Notes: generated by a model from the letters alone, not told the origin. A stretch of DNA of 64,000 nucleotides from Oscillospiraceae bacterium (GCA_016281125.1 JAEEIA010000053.1:62001-126000); one strand, 5' to 3'; counted from the first letter of the stretch, positions 1 to 7,989 are shown. Numbers and translations: made by a program.

Positions 1-2
1 TG

Positions 3-626
3 GCGGCGCTGCTCGGCGCAGGCATCGCCATCAACCGGCCGGTCGGAAATATGGTCGTGGATATCGGCGGCGGCACAACGGATGTGGCCGTGGTTTCGAT
101 GAACGGCATCGTGACGGCGCGTTCGCTCAAAACCGCCGGAAACAAGTTCGACCAGTCGATCATCCGCTATGTGCAGAATAAGTATCAGATTCTGCTCGGC
201 CCGAAATCTGCGGAGCAGGTGAAGATTTCGCTCTGCAATCTGTATAATCCCGGCGAAGAGCGCATCGCGCAGGTCAAGGGACGGAATATTTCCCGCGGGC
301 TGCCGGATCAGTGCGACCTTTCTGAGGCGGAGCTGTTTGAGGCACTGGAGGACGACATCAACGAGATCGGGGAAACGATCCGCCGCGTGCTGGAGGAAAC
401 TCCGCCGGAGCTGGTCGGGGATATCTGTCAGAGCGGCATTCTGCTGACGGGCGGCGGCGCGCTGCTCGGCGGACTGGAGCCGTATCTGACGAGAATGCTC
501 GGCGTGCCGTGCCGCACGGCAAAGGATCCGCTGACCTGCGTCGCGCGCGGAACAGAACAGGCCTTCCGCCGCAGAGATGTCCTCCTGGACGGCTTTGAAC
601 GCATCGACAACTACACGCAGGCGTGA
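3..626 (+). CDS. mreB: Rod shape-determining protein MreB/Mbl, 3' part
   Basis: The reading frame is open from the window edge, so the true start lies outside. What remains is the C-terminal two thirds of an actin-like MreB-family ATPase, which polymerises under the membrane and guides side-wall peptidoglycan synthesis. The phosphate-2 motif DIGGGTTDVAVVS is visible near the start, and the adenosine-binding GILLTGGGALLGGL lies about 50 residues before the C-terminus. The family is certain; MreB versus Mbl or MreBH cannot be separated from this fragment. A strong hairpin at 830-864 follows, beyond a dispersed repeat. Confidence 0.93.
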   Translation, partial: AALLGAGIAINRPVGNMVVDIGGGTTDVAVVSMNGIVTARSLKTAGNKFDQSIIRYVQNKYQILLGPKSAEQVKISLCNLYNPGEERIAQVKGRNISRGLPDQCDLSEAELFEALEDDINEIGETIRRVLEETPPELVGDICQSGILLTGGGALLGGLEPYLTRMLGVPCRTAKDPLTCVARGTEQAFRRRDVLLDGFERIDNYTQA

Positions 627-731
627 AAAGGTATCGCTGCGCGATGATTTGTAATGAGGACGCTGCCCTCAAACTCCCGCTGGGGACGTATCCCCAGAAC
701 CCATTTTGTATACTTCATTTCTCATATCGTA

Positions 732-799
732 GGATTCCCAAGGGATTGATCCCTTTGGCAGGTTTGGGCGGAGCCCATTCTGAATCCATCGGAGATACC
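732..799 (+). repeat. Dispersed hairpin repeat, copy A
   Basis: This copy reads GGATTCCCAAGGGATTGATC, then CCCTTTGGCAGGTTTGGGCG, then GAGCCC, and ends in ATCCATCGGAGATACC. Two hairpins are evident (AAGGGAT/ATCCCTT and GGGC/GCCC). Matching copies lie at 18564, 21903, 23889, 43879, 44216 and 57410. It sits between mreB and its terminator. No coding content is seen. Confidence 0.8.
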
Positions 800-829
800 T
801 CTTTACTGATACCGCTTTATCGAAAAGCT

Positions 830-864
830 GAGAGCGCCGACGCAAAGGTCGGCGCTCTCTTTTT
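830..864. terminator. Bidirectional terminator between mreB and a convergent gene
   Basis: A 12-bp perfect stem, GAGAGCGCCGAC/GTCGGCGCTCTC, with a 6-nt loop is followed by TTTTT on the plus strand. It separates mreB from the convergent minus-strand gene ending at 863. Confidence 0.88.
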
Positions 865-1561
865 ACGTAAAATCTCCTGCTGTGCTCAGTCCGTTGACCG
901 TGATGCGGCAGTCCGGATGCATCTCTTTCAGATGCGCGGCGGTTTCAGGCGGAATGCCCGCGTCACACCGGATCCGCAGTTCTGTCAGCGCAGTCAGCGA
1001 ATCCAGCGTATGCAGTGCCTCCGGCGGAATGCTCCGCTGAATATCCAGCGATTTCAGAAAGGTCAGGCTGCTCAGCGATTCGGTTTCGGATGTGCTCAGG
1101 TTGTGCTCAATCTCACAGCGGAACAGTGTCATCGCGGGCGCATCATCGCCTGCATGATAGTTATAGTACCGCACATTCTGCGGAATGCTGTCATCCTGAA
1201 GATGAAAGTCGAGCTTGATTTTATACGCACGCTCCGGCGCATCTGCTGTGTCCGCAAGATACGCATGTATATTCTGCACTGCACGGACGGTATCCGCAAG
1301 GGTTTCCGTCTGCGCGCAGAGCAGAATTGTTCCGGTTTCGCTGTCCAGCTCCGACTGATAGACGCTGACATTCCGCGTATGCTGTACGGTTTTCCGGAGC
1401 CCGGAAAAGGCCGGATCTGCCGCATTTTGCGCTGCAATTTCACTGCGGATGTACCTTCCGGCGGAGGTGAAATGCAGCGCAGTCAGCAGCAGCACCGCGA
1501 GGACTGCCGCCGCGGCCGTGCAGCCGAGAATGCAGGCCTTTTTCCTGCTGATGCTTTTCAT
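863..1561 (-). CDS. Membrane-anchored hypothetical protein
   Basis: This 232-residue protein has a basic start, one hydrophobic segment (residues about 8-30, Ala/Val/Leu-rich) and a soluble remainder predicted outside the membrane. Its C-terminal third has a leucine-rich pattern (SLTFLKSLDI, TALTELRI) like degenerate leucine-rich repeats. The second ATG is chosen because AGGAG lies 7 nt before it but only 1 nt before the first. It follows the VanZ-like operon after a 90-bp gap holding a strong hairpin, so it may be a separate or attenuated unit. I recognise no family. Confidence 0.65.
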   Translation of the reverse strand: MKSISRKKACILGCTAAAAVLAVLLLTALHFTSAGRYIRSEIAAQNAADPAFSGLRKTVQHTRNVSVYQSELDSETGTILLCAQTETLADTVRAVQNIHAYLADTADAPERAYKIKLDFHLQDDSIPQNVRYYNYHAGDDAPAMTLFRCEIEHNLSTSETESLSSLTFLKSLDIQRSIPPEALHTLDSLTALTELRIRCDAGIPPETAAHLKEMHPDCRITVNGLSTAGDFT

Positions 1562-1593
1562 TTGCATACTCCTGTGCGCAGAAACGGCAGGAT

Positions 1594-1628
1594 ACCGGCA
1601 GGACGTTCTGCGGATCCGTCCTGCCGGT
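1594..1628. terminator. Strong hairpin between two minus-strand genes
   Basis: ACCGGCAGGACG pairs perfectly with CGTCCTGCCGGT around an 11-nt loop. There is no immediate U-run on the minus strand, so it may be a weak terminator or an mRNA-stabilising stem within the vanZ-like operon. Confidence 0.5.
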
Positions 1629-1651
1629 CATACTGCGGTATGTGATGCTGC

Positions 1652-2263
1652 TCAGAACCGGTTCAGCGGTTCGCAGCTTCCCATAAAGTTTCTGCGGTAG
1701 AGAATCTGCTCCCGCTGATCCTCTCCGAGATGCCGGAGCACTGTGAAGAACGCAAGGAACAGCCCGCCCTCAGCGGCCAGCACCGGCAGGGATGTGTCCG
1801 AGAGGAACATGATGTCCAGCAGCGGCAGCACGATGCCTGCGACCAGCGCTGCGACGCGCAGTGCCTCCAGACGGCGGAGATACCACGCGCACAGTCCGAG
1901 GATGCCCGCCGGAATCAGCGCAAGCATCCGGACAAACAGCAGCATTTCCCAGACATAGCAGCCGCCCACGCTGCCCGCAAGCACGCAGCCCAGCAGCATG
2001 GAAATCAGATAGCAGACCACACCGGCAGCCGCATGCAGCGGCGTTTTTGCGGAAACCGAAATCAGGGTGCAGATCACTGCCCAGAGGAACAGCCCCTGGC
2101 TGACCTGGCCGATGGCATCGCTCAGAAAGCCGTACCCGTATGCCCCGCATGCTGTTGTCAGAATTCCGGCAGCCAGTCCGCCGATCACCAGCATCAGCAG
2201 GCGTTTGTGCGAGAATGCGCCCTCCGAAATCAAATTCCTCAGATCCCACTCGTTTGTTGTCAT
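1652..2263 (-). CDS. Polytopic membrane protein, unknown function
   Basis: This 203-residue protein is largely hydrophobic, with about five or six membrane segments (LLMLVIGGLAAGILTTACG; FLWAVICTLISVS; AAAGVVCYLISMLLGCVLAG; MLALIPAGILGLCAWYL; VAALVAGIVLPLLDIMF). An AAGGAGCG ribosome site sits 9 nt upstream of the ATG. Its start overlaps the stop of the VanZ-like gene by 4 nt (ATGA), so the two are translationally coupled. No catalytic motif is visible and I do not recognise the family. Confidence 0.75.
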   Translation of the reverse strand: MTTNEWDLRNLISEGAFSHKRLLMLVIGGLAAGILTTACGAYGYGFLSDAIGQVSQGLFLWAVICTLISVSAKTPLHAAAGVVCYLISMLLGCVLAGSVGGCYVWEMLLFVRMLALIPAGILGLCAWYLRRLEALRVAALVAGIVLPLLDIMFLSDTSLPVLAAEGGLFLAFFTVLRHLGEDQREQILYRRNFMGSCEPLNRF

Positions 2264-2793
2264 TTGAATCCACGCTCCTTATTGATTTTCTGTAAGACTG
2301 CACCGGTCAGCGGGCGCAGCCATGCGGAAATGATACAGCCCGCAGCGCCGCCTGCGGTATTCGTAATGAGGTCGGTGACGTCGGATGTCCGCCCGGTGAA
2401 CGGTTGAAGCAGCTCGATCGTCAGACTGAAAAAGAATGTCAGGATGACTGTTCCGAAAAAGCAGTATCCCTTTTTTGTCAGCGGCCGGAGAAAGCCGTAG
2501 GGCATGAGCAGCAGCGTATTCAGCCCGATCTGCCGCAGATAATCGCCCCTGCGCAGCTTCACGTCAATGAACGGCTGACTGTTCATCGGGGTGTACGGCA
2601 TCTCTCTCCAGAACGGAACCGAAACCAGCAGCGGCATCAGCGTCACATACAGCACCAGCCCCAGATGCACATACATCAGCGTCCTGACTGCAAGCATATC
2701 CGCACCCTGTTTTTTCCAGCGCGGAAACAGCACAAGCACATATACGCAGAGCATCACGATGAGGTCTGTGATGACAGGCATATTCAGTTCCAT
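2260..2793 (-). CDS. VanZ-like family membrane protein
   Basis: This 177-residue protein has the VanZ-like pattern: an N-terminal membrane segment, LVLYVTLMPL, a central NTLLLMPYGFLRPL and the hallmark TIELLQPFTGRTSDVTDLITNTAGGAAG (residue positions about 115-145). VanZ of Tn1546 raises teicoplanin resistance, but most chromosomal homologues have no proven role. The ATG at 2793 is chosen because AGGAGGG precedes it; the open frame extends 26 codons further upstream over the promoter. It is the first gene of a coupled pair with the membrane protein ending at 1652. Confidence 0.85.
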   Translation of the reverse strand: MELNMPVITDLIVMLCVYVLVLFPRWKKQGADMLAVRTLMYVHLGLVLYVTLMPLLVSVPFWREMPYTPMNSQPFIDVKLRRGDYLRQIGLNTLLLMPYGFLRPLTKKGYCFFGTVILTFFFSLTIELLQPFTGRTSDVTDLITNTAGGAAGCIISAWLRPLTGAVLQKINKERGFK

Positions 2794-2842
2794 TTGCCTG
2801 CATCCCTCCTGTAAGATCTGCGGCAGCTCCGTTTCTGCCTGT

Positions 2843-2871
2843 ATCATATCACGGCGGGCTGAAAAAAACAA
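2843..2871 (-). promoter_or_regulatory. Putative promoter of the VanZ-like operon
   Basis: On the minus strand TTGTTT, a 17-bp spacer and TATGAT lie about 50 bp upstream of the chosen start. The match to the sigma-A consensus is moderate. Confidence 0.45.
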
Positions 2872-2980
2872 GGCCTTTTTCCGTTTTTTCAGACATTCTT
2901 TCGCATTTCTTCATATTCCGGAAAGCAATGTCATCATTTTGCTTCGTTTTGTTCATTTATCTACAAAATCGTGAAAGCTA

Positions 2981-3009
2981 TTGATTATTCTGTTGGGATA
3001 TGTTATAAT
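2981..3009 (+). promoter_or_regulatory. Putative sigma-A promoter of the permuted binding protein
   Basis: TTGATT (2981-2986), a 17-bp spacer and TATAAT (3004-3009) sit 52 bp before the start codon. Confidence 0.75.
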
Positions 3010-3061
3010 AAGTGCAGTTATCCGTCTTTGAGGCGGACATTGAATGGGAGGTTGCTAGAAC

Positions 3062-3853
3062 ATGATGACGAAAAAATGCACAGCCGTACTGTCTGTACTC
3101 GCACTTTGCAGCGTGCTGATGACAGGCTGCGGTTCCAAAATCCCCGCGAACACGGTCAACAGCATCGCAGACCTGAACGGAAAAAAAATCGGCGTACAAA
3201 AAGGCACAACAGCAGATACGCTCGCAGGCGACATTGAAAATGCAGAACCGCAGCGCTATGTCAAGGCTGCTGACGGCGTGCAGGCACTGGAGCAAGGCGT
3301 CATTGATGCCGTCATCGCGGATCTGGAAACCGCCAATACATTCCTGGAAACACACCCGGGCATCCGTATTCTGGACGAGGCGTTCGCAGAAGAAGAATAT
3401 GCAATCGCAGTCGGCAAGAATAACACAGAGCTCCAGAAGGAACTCAACAGCGCACTGATGCAGCTGTTCGTGGACGGCACGCTCGGTACGATCAAGAGCA
3501 ACTACGAGGGTGACGAAAAGGGGCAGCACCCGTATGTGCCGAAGACGGATGTCAAAAGAGATAAGGGCAAGCTGTACATGGCAACCAATGCAGAATTCCC
3601 GCCCTATGAGTGGCGTGAGGGTGAGGACATCGTCGGCTTTGACGTGGACATGATGAACGCGGTCTGCGATTATCTCGGCTACGAGCTCCAGATTTCGGAT
3701 CTGGCCTTTGAAGCGGTCATTCCGAATGTGGAAAACGGCATCGCGGATGTCGGTGTTGCGGGTCTTTCCGTGACGGACGAACGCAAGGAGCATGTGCTGT
3801 TCACCAATGTTTATGCAACCACGCATCAGGTTGTTATTGTCCGGAGCAACTGA
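3062..3853 (+). CDS. Amino-acid ABC transporter binding lipoprotein with permuted lobes
   Basis: This 263-residue protein starts with a lipoprotein signal (lipobox LMTGC, Cys23). It is clearly related to solute-binding protein family 3 (PAAT polar amino acid transport), but the order is swapped. Residues about 34-150 match the usual second lobe and C-terminal helix (SIADLNGKKIGVQKGTTADT to FVDGTLGTIKSNYEG). Residues about 168-263 match the usual N-terminal lobe (LYMATNAEFPPYEW, VGFDVDMMNAVCDYLGYEL, SVTDERKEHVLFTNVYATT, QVVIVRSN), after which the protein ends. Both halves are intact, so a folded circular permutant is plausible. No permease or ATPase gene is adjacent. GGGAGG precedes the ATG. 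Confidence 0.88.
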   Translation: MMTKKCTAVLSVLALCSVLMTGCGSKIPANTVNSIADLNGKKIGVQKGTTADTLAGDIENAEPQRYVKAADGVQALEQGVIDAVIADLETANTFLETHPGIRILDEAFAEEEYAIAVGKNNTELQKELNSALMQLFVDGTLGTIKSNYEGDEKGQHPYVPKTDVKRDKGKLYMATNAEFPPYEWREGEDIVGFDVDMMNAVCDYLGYELQISDLAFEAVIPNVENGIADVGVAGLSVTDERKEHVLFTNVYATTHQVVIVRSN

Positions 3854-3891
3854 GAAAGCAGTCTGCCGGGCAATCCGAATCAAATGCTCGG

Positions 3892-3924
3892 AACAGGCGC
3901 CGGCGGAAACCGTCGGCGCCTGTT
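3892..3924 (+). terminator. Hairpin downstream of the binding-protein gene
   Basis: AACAGGCGCCG pairs with CGTCGGCGCCTGTT in an imperfect but long stem. Only TTT follows, so termination is likely but not strong. Confidence 0.6.
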
Positions 3925-4017
3925 TGCATACAATACGACAGAAGCGGGCGCTGATCATTTCCGGTTGGCGCCCGCAGCGGCAGATACAGTCTGCAAAAAA
4001 TTTTTTTCAAAAAGGGG

Positions 4018-4046
4018 TTGACAAATCCGTTTTTGTCTGCTATAAT
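4018..4046 (+). promoter_or_regulatory. Consensus sigma-A promoter of cysK
   Basis: TTGACA (4018-4023), a 17-bp spacer and TATAAT (4041-4046) form a perfect consensus. Transcription should begin near 4052, leaving a 5' leader of about 150 nt before cysK. Confidence 0.9.
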
Positions 4047-4051
4047 AATAT

Positions 4052-4205
4052 CATACCAAACAGATAGGATATATGGGTAAACATAGGAGGCGTATAGGCG
4101 ATGAAACGATGTTGACAGCGGAGGACTGTGCAGACCCTCCCCCGCAAATGATAACCGGAAACCCATAATAATATTATATATATATTTGAAAAGGAGCGTA
4201 TTCTC
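4052..4205 (+). promoter_or_regulatory. cysK leader with micro-ORF and hairpins, probable cysteine-responsive attenuation
   Basis: The leader holds AGGAGG (4085-4090) and a five-codon ORF encoding MKRC (4101-4115). A GC-rich hairpin follows at once: GGAGG (4120-4124) with CCTCC (4136-4140), plus flanking GC pairs. The same CCTCC could instead pair with the micro-ORF's AGGAGG. An outer stem ATGGGT (4073-4078)/ACCCAT (4161-4166) could close the whole region. The cysK ribosome site AAGGAG lies at 4191-4196. A Cys codon just before the micro-ORF stop fits ribosome stalling under cysteine shortage. No T-box or S-box sequence was recognised. The mechanism is inferred. Confidence 0.6.
4101..4115 (+). 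CDS. Leader peptide MKRC upstream of cysK
   Basis: ATG AAA CGA TGT TGA has AGGAGG 10 nt before the ATG. The Cys codon is the last sense codon, and a GC-rich hairpin starts within 5 nt of the stop. Such Cys-ending leader ORFs upstream of cysteine-synthesis genes are the expected form of a ribosome-mediated attenuator. Translation has not been shown. Confidence 0.55.
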   Translation: MKRC

Positions 4206-5132
4206 ATGAGCATTTATAAGAATATCACGGATCTGATCGGCGGTACGCCGCTGCTGGAGCTGACGCGCATCGAAAAGGCGAATCAGCTGGAAGCGACCGT
4301 TCTGGGCAAGCTGGAGTATTTCAATCCGGCCGGTTCGGTCAAGGACAGAGTTGCTGCTGCAATGATTGACGACGCAGAAGAAAAGGGACTTCTGAAGCCG
4401 GGCAGCGTCATCATTGAGCCGACCTCGGGCAATACGGGCATCGGTCTGGCCTCTGTCGCGGCGTCCCGCGGCTACCGTCTGATCATCACCATGCCGGAAA
4501 CCATGAGCATCGAGCGCCGCAATCTGATGAAGGCTTACGGCGCAGAGCTGGTTCTCACCGAAGGCTCCAAGGGTATGAAGGGTGCCATCGCCAAGGCGGA
4601 GGAGCTGGCTTCCGAGATTTCGGGCAGCTTCATTCCGTCGCAGTTCACGAACCCGGCGAACCCCGCGATCCATCAGCGGACGACCGGTGTCGAGATCTGG
4701 AATGACACCGAGGGTAAGGTTGATATTTTCGTGTCCGGTGTCGGCACAGGCGGCACGATCAGCGGCGTCGGCGCATATCTGAAGTCGCAGAACCCGAATG
4801 TGAAGGTCGTTGCAGTCGAGCCGAAGGGCTCCCCGGTGCTTTCCGAGGGTGTCGCAGGCAAGCACGGCATTCAGGGTATCGGTGCAGGCTTTGTGCCGGA
4901 AACGCTGAACACGCAGATCTATGATGAGATTATCACCGTGACGAATGAGGATGCCTATGCAACCGGCAAGGCTGTTGCCAGAGCCGAAGGCTTCCTGGTC
5001 GGTATTTCCTCCGGCGCGGCACTCTGGGCAGCACTCCAGCTGGCCAAGCGTCCGGAAAACAAGGGCAAGACCATTGTGGCGCTGCTGCCGGATACCGGTG
5101 AGCGTTATCTCTCCACCCCGATGTACGAATAA
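4206..5132 (+). CDS. cysK: Cysteine synthase A (O-acetylserine sulfhydrylase)
   Basis: This 308-residue, full-length fold-type II PLP enzyme converts O-acetylserine and sulfide to cysteine in the cytosol. The PLP lysine lies in [14 protein letters not shown] (about residue 43). The substrate loop is TSGNTGIG (about residues 76-83), the phosphate-binding [12 protein letters not shown] is near residue 180, and the C-terminal [12 protein letters not shown] is present. AAGGAG precedes the ATG. It stands alone, with its own promoter, a leader carrying a Cys-ending micro-ORF and a terminator, and no cysE neighbour. CysK versus cystathionine beta-synthase-like use cannot be fully excluded, but the length favours CysK. 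Confidence 0.96.
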   Translation: MSIYKNITDLIGGTPLLELTRIEKANQLEATVLGKLEYFNPAGSVKDRVAAAMIDDAEEKGLLKPGSVIIEPTSGNTGIGLASVAASRGYRLIITMPETMSIERRNLMKAYGAELVLTEGSKGMKGAIAKAEELASEISGSFIPSQFTNPANPAIHQRTTGVEIWNDTEGKVDIFVSGVGTGGTISGVGAYLKSQNPNVKVVAVEPKGSPVLSEGVAGKHGIQGIGAGFVPETLNTQIYDEIITVTNEDAYATGKAVARAEGFLVGISSGAALWAALQLAKRPENKGKTIVALLPDTGERYLSTPMYE

Positions 5133-5160
5133 GCCGATCACGGTATTTTCGATATATTCA

Positions 5161-5197
5161 AAACAGAGCGCTGGCCTTCGGGTCGGCGCTCTGTTTT
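5161..5197 (+). terminator. cysK terminator
   Basis: AAACAGAGCGC pairs with GCGCTCTGTTT around a loop of about 14 nt, and the stem ends in TTTT. Confidence 0.85.
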
Positions 5198-5238
5198 CTG
5201 CACAGCGTCCCCGCCGCTTCTCCCTGCATTGCCGCAGA

Positions 5239-5267
5239 TTGACAAAATGCCCTATCTGCTGTATAAT
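5239..5267 (+). promoter_or_regulatory. Consensus promoter of the S41 protease gene
   Basis: TTGACA, 17 bp and TATAAT end 32 bp before the start codon, giving a short leader. Confidence 0.88.
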
Positions 5268-5299
5268 AATAATACATTCAACGATTGGGAGGCTATACA

Positions 5300-7051
5300 A
5301 TGGATACTCTGGATACTCTTTTCGGTTCTCTGCGGCATGTCTTTGCCATGGCAAACAAAACGCAGATGATCTGGTGCGGTGCGGTTCTACTGAGTATGCT
5401 GCTTCTTGCAGTGCTGCATCATAAATGGCGGGAGGATTGGCAGAAACTCGGCAGATGGCGGCTGCTCTGTCTGATTCCGCTGCTGATCTGCGCGGTACAC
5501 GCATGGCTCTATGTCCGCGGATTTCCGTTGGCGCTCAGCATGTTTATCCCGCTGTACGCCATTGCCGTTCTGGCGCTGATTCCGATGCTGTTTGCAAAGC
5601 GGAAGATCGGCTACTGCATCACGGCATTTCTGACCGGTCTGCTGACAGCACTCTGCGGCTTCTATTTCTGCGGCACGGCTCCGAATCTTTTCAATGAATC
5701 GCAGAAAAGCTATACGGAATCCTTCCGCTCGCTTGTGCAGCACATGGACAAGACCTATGTCCTGAAAGAGTGGAAAGGGGCCGATTTTGCGGCGCTCGAA
5801 GCAAAATATCTGCCCGCAGTTCAGACCGCCGAGCAGGAACAGGATGCGGTAAAATTCATGAATGCCGTGCAGGAATTCACCAATGAACTGCACGACGGCC
5901 ATATCTATGCAGACTGTCAGATCGGCAAGGAAGAAGAAAAGCAGTCCGCATTTCACCAGCGTGAATACGGCCTTGCGATGGTGCAGCTTGACAGCGGCGA
6001 GGTGATCGCGGTCTGCACGTCGGAGGAAGTGAACAAGCTCGGCATCGAGGACGGCACCGTCATCACGCAATGGAACGGCAAGCCTGTTTTGCAGGCGGCT
6101 GCGGAGGATGTACCCGATTACGGCATCCCCGTGAAGGCCAACGCAGACCGGCTTGCGCCGCTGTATCTCTCTGCACTGGGCGGTGATACCGTCGATGTCG
6201 CGTTCCTTGACAAATCCGGCAGTGAAAAGACCGTCACGCTCTCTGATCTCGGCGATTGCCGGACGGCGCATGAAGCGATGGATGCGTTTTCTCACGCTCC
6301 GAAAATGGAATCGCCGGAGGATTATCAGGCATTTCTGGAGCAGAATTTCAGTGCAAAAATGCTGGATGACAAATGCGGCTATCTCATCCTGAACGCAGAA
6401 ACGCTGTCCTCAGATTTAATGGGACTGAAAAATATCACCGGCTACCTGACGGGTGATCAGAAATACGCAAGAGAAATTTTCCGCACGCGGCTCAATGAGC
6501 TGAAAGCACAGGGCATGGAGTATCTGGTCGTCGATCTGCGCAACAACATGGGCGGCTTAGACGAAATCGGCTGCGCGCTCTGCGACCTGCTGACCGACCG
6601 GGATTGGTACGGACAGGGGCTCGGCATCCGCAAAAACGGGCAGTATACCTGCGTTTCCGATCACGGCGTTCACGGCACCGGCGAATTCAAGGATCTGTCG
6701 GTCGTGGCACTGACGAATTACAACTGTGCCAGCGCGGGCGACGGAACCTCGCTCTATCTCTCCAAGCTGCCGAACGTCACCCTTGCGGGCATCACGGATC
6801 CGAGCGGCTGCAATCAGGAAACCGGCGGAATATGCGTGCTGTCCGGCGGCGTTGTCACAGTCGGTTATCCGGTCGGCCTCGTCATGGATGAAACCGGCGT
6901 CCCGAATGTCGATACCCGCGCAGACCGCATCAGCCGGAACCCGGTCGAGGAGCGCATTCCGCTGGATCTTGACGCGGCAATGGCAATTTTCCGTGATAAG
7001 GAAGACTATGAGCTTGACTGGGCGATCAACTACCTGGAAAACGGTCAGTAA
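5300..7051 (+). CDS. Membrane-anchored S41 family peptidase (C-terminal processing protease type)
   Basis: This 583-residue protein has four N-terminal membrane segments in the first about 125 residues, then a large extracytoplasmic region. A PDZ-like stretch (KLGIEDGTVITQWNGKPVL) is near residues 245-265. The peptidase core follows: LVVDLRNNMGGLDEIG near 415, then the probable catalytic serine in TNYNCASAGDGTS (about residue 478). The S41 family is known to cleave C-terminal tails using a Ser-Lys dyad; the lysine could not be assigned with certainty. The multi-pass N-terminus is unusual for CtpA proteins. The ATG at 5300 is chosen because GGGAGG lies 7 nt upstream. It is monocistronic. Confidence 0.85.
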   Translation: MDTLDTLFGSLRHVFAMANKTQMIWCGAVLLSMLLLAVLHHKWREDWQKLGRWRLLCLIPLLICAVHAWLYVRGFPLALSMFIPLYAIAVLALIPMLFAKRKIGYCITAFLTGLLTALCGFYFCGTAPNLFNESQKSYTESFRSLVQHMDKTYVLKEWKGADFAALEAKYLPAVQTAEQEQDAVKFMNAVQEFTNELHDGHIYADCQIGKEEEKQSAFHQREYGLAMVQLDSGEVIAVCTSEEVNKLGIEDGTVITQWNGKPVLQAAAEDVPDYGIPVKANADRLAPLYLSALGGDTVDVAFLDKSGSEKTVTLSDLGDCRTAHEAMDAFSHAPKMESPEDYQAFLEQNFSAKMLDDKCGYLILNAETLSSDLMGLKNITGYLTGDQKYAREIFRTRLNELKAQGMEYLVVDLRNNMGGLDEIGCALCDLLTDRDWYGQGLGIRKNGQYTCVSDHGVHGTGEFKDLSVVALTNYNCASAGDGTSLYLSKLPNVTLAGITDPSGCNQETGGICVLSGGVVTVGYPVGLVMDETGVPNVDTRADRISRNPVEERIPLDLDAAMAIFRDKEDYELDWAINYLENGQ

Positions 7052-7059
7052 CATAAAAA

Positions 7060-7075
7060 AGCGGTATCTCCGGCG
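7060..7075 (-). repeat. Fragment of the dispersed repeat terminus
   Basis: AGCGGTATCTCCGGCGGA is the inverted terminal motif of the dispersed element (compare 57410-57424) without the hairpin core. A similar fragment (AGGTATCTCCGGC) occurs at 7903-7915. Confidence 0.5.
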
Positions 7076-7147
7076 GATGAAAAACGGACCCAGGCACGGA
7101 GGCTCCATTCCGATTCATCGCGCAGCAATCCTTTTTTCGACAAACAG

Positions 7148-7184
7148 ACTGCCCCGAAGCAGCTTGTGCTTCGGGGCAGTTTTT
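7148..7184. terminator. Terminator between convergent genes
   Basis: ACTGCCCCGAAGC/GCTTCGGGGCAGT is a perfect 13-bp stem followed by TTTT. It lies between the S41 protease gene and the convergent DUF3267 gene. Confidence 0.9.
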
Positions 7185-7228
7185 GATATCGGAATCTGTC
7201 TGAGGGCAGCGCCGGATGCGTGACGGCC

Positions 7229-7831
7229 TCACTCAAAATAATACACGTCGTCCTTTTCGTTCTGCACAAAGCAGACCTTCGGCGTCTGCCGGAGCACCTG
7301 ATACGCGGTATAATAATCCGTATACGGCATCACCAGACCCATGACCGCAATGCCGAACACAATGCTGTTCAGCACGACCGTATCCTTCGGCAGCAGCCAG
7401 AACAGCACCAGCGGAATGATCCCCAGCACGGCGGGGAGCAGCGTCATCAGCAGAAAGCGTCCGCGCCGCATCGGATGCGAGGCCAGCGCAACAGCTGCAA
7501 ACGCACCTGGCACAATACCGATGTACACATAGGCGTCCTTCGGGTACACGATTGCGTGCAGCAGCTCATGCAGAAACATCAGCAGCAGGCCGATGACTGC
7601 GCCGACAGCAATCCAGAGCGGCCGGATCTGCCGGTGATGCATCAGCAGCGTTTTCAGGAAAACCGAGCCGCAGCAGAGCAGCGCAGGCGGCAGGACGAAC
7701 GGCAGTGCGGTTGTCATCATGCCGTTCAGGTCGCGCGGCATCCGCAGCTGAATCGCATGTTTCGGCAGCACGCCGGTCTGATAAATGTCAATGTCGCGGA
7801 TGATTCCGACCCATTTGATTCGCGGCATCAT
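7229..7831 (-). CDS. DUF3267 family membrane protein, putative zinc metalloprotease
   Basis: This 200-residue membrane protein has about five hydrophobic segments. The HEXXH-type motif FLHELLHAI (about residues 86-94) lies at the end of the second segment, followed by YVYIGIVPGAFAAVALASHP. This matches the DUF3267 putative zincin family. The substrate is unknown; peptidase activity is inferred from the motif alone. A GGGGG ribosome site lies just before two adjacent ATGs; the second (7828) has better spacing. It stands alone between terminators. Confidence 0.78.
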   Translation of the reverse strand: MMPRIKWVGIIRDIDIYQTGVLPKHAIQLRMPRDLNGMMTTALPFVLPPALLCCGSVFLKTLLMHHRQIRPLWIAVGAVIGLLLMFLHELLHAIVYPKDAYVYIGIVPGAFAAVALASHPMRRGRFLLMTLLPAVLGIIPLVLFWLLPKDTVVLNSIVFGIAVMGLVMPYTDYYTAYQVLRQTPKVCFVQNEKDDVYYFE

Positions 7832-7923
7832 ATTCCCCCTTTTTCAGATCTGTTTTTATTATATCACACCGCGCAGAAAAATGCAACGGCAGATTGTTAA
7901 AGAGGTATCTCCGGCAAACTAAC

Positions 7924-7950
7924 GGGCGCTTCCTGATTCCGGAAGCGCCC
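7924..7950. terminator. Hairpin at the end of the glycogen operon
   Basis: GGGCGCTTCC/GGAAGCGCCC with a 7-nt loop lies 40 bp downstream of the glgA stop on the minus strand. There is no clear U-run, so it may only stabilise the 3' end. Confidence 0.5.
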
Positions 7951-7989
7951 GCGGCTTATTTCAGATCAATCGAAACGGGAAATGCCCGC

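Noticed and set aside
732-799. Dispersed repeat as an ordinary intrinsic terminator
   Set aside because: Copies lack U-runs, often lie next to a separate true terminator (for example 830-864), and share sequence well beyond the stems.
623-1645. 340-codon plus-strand frame after mreB
   Set aside because: It crosses a dispersed repeat and a strong terminator, and is antisense to the better supported membrane-anchored gene at 863-1561.
4052-4205. SAM (S-box) or T-box riboswitch upstream of cysK
   Set aside because: None of the S-box core or the T-box AGGGTGGNACCGCG sequence is present; the MKRC micro-ORF explains the leader better.
3834-5504. 556-codon open frame antisense to cysK
   Set aside because: It covers cysK, its promoter, its terminator and the next promoter; the translated sequence is low-complexity and Arg/Leu-rich.
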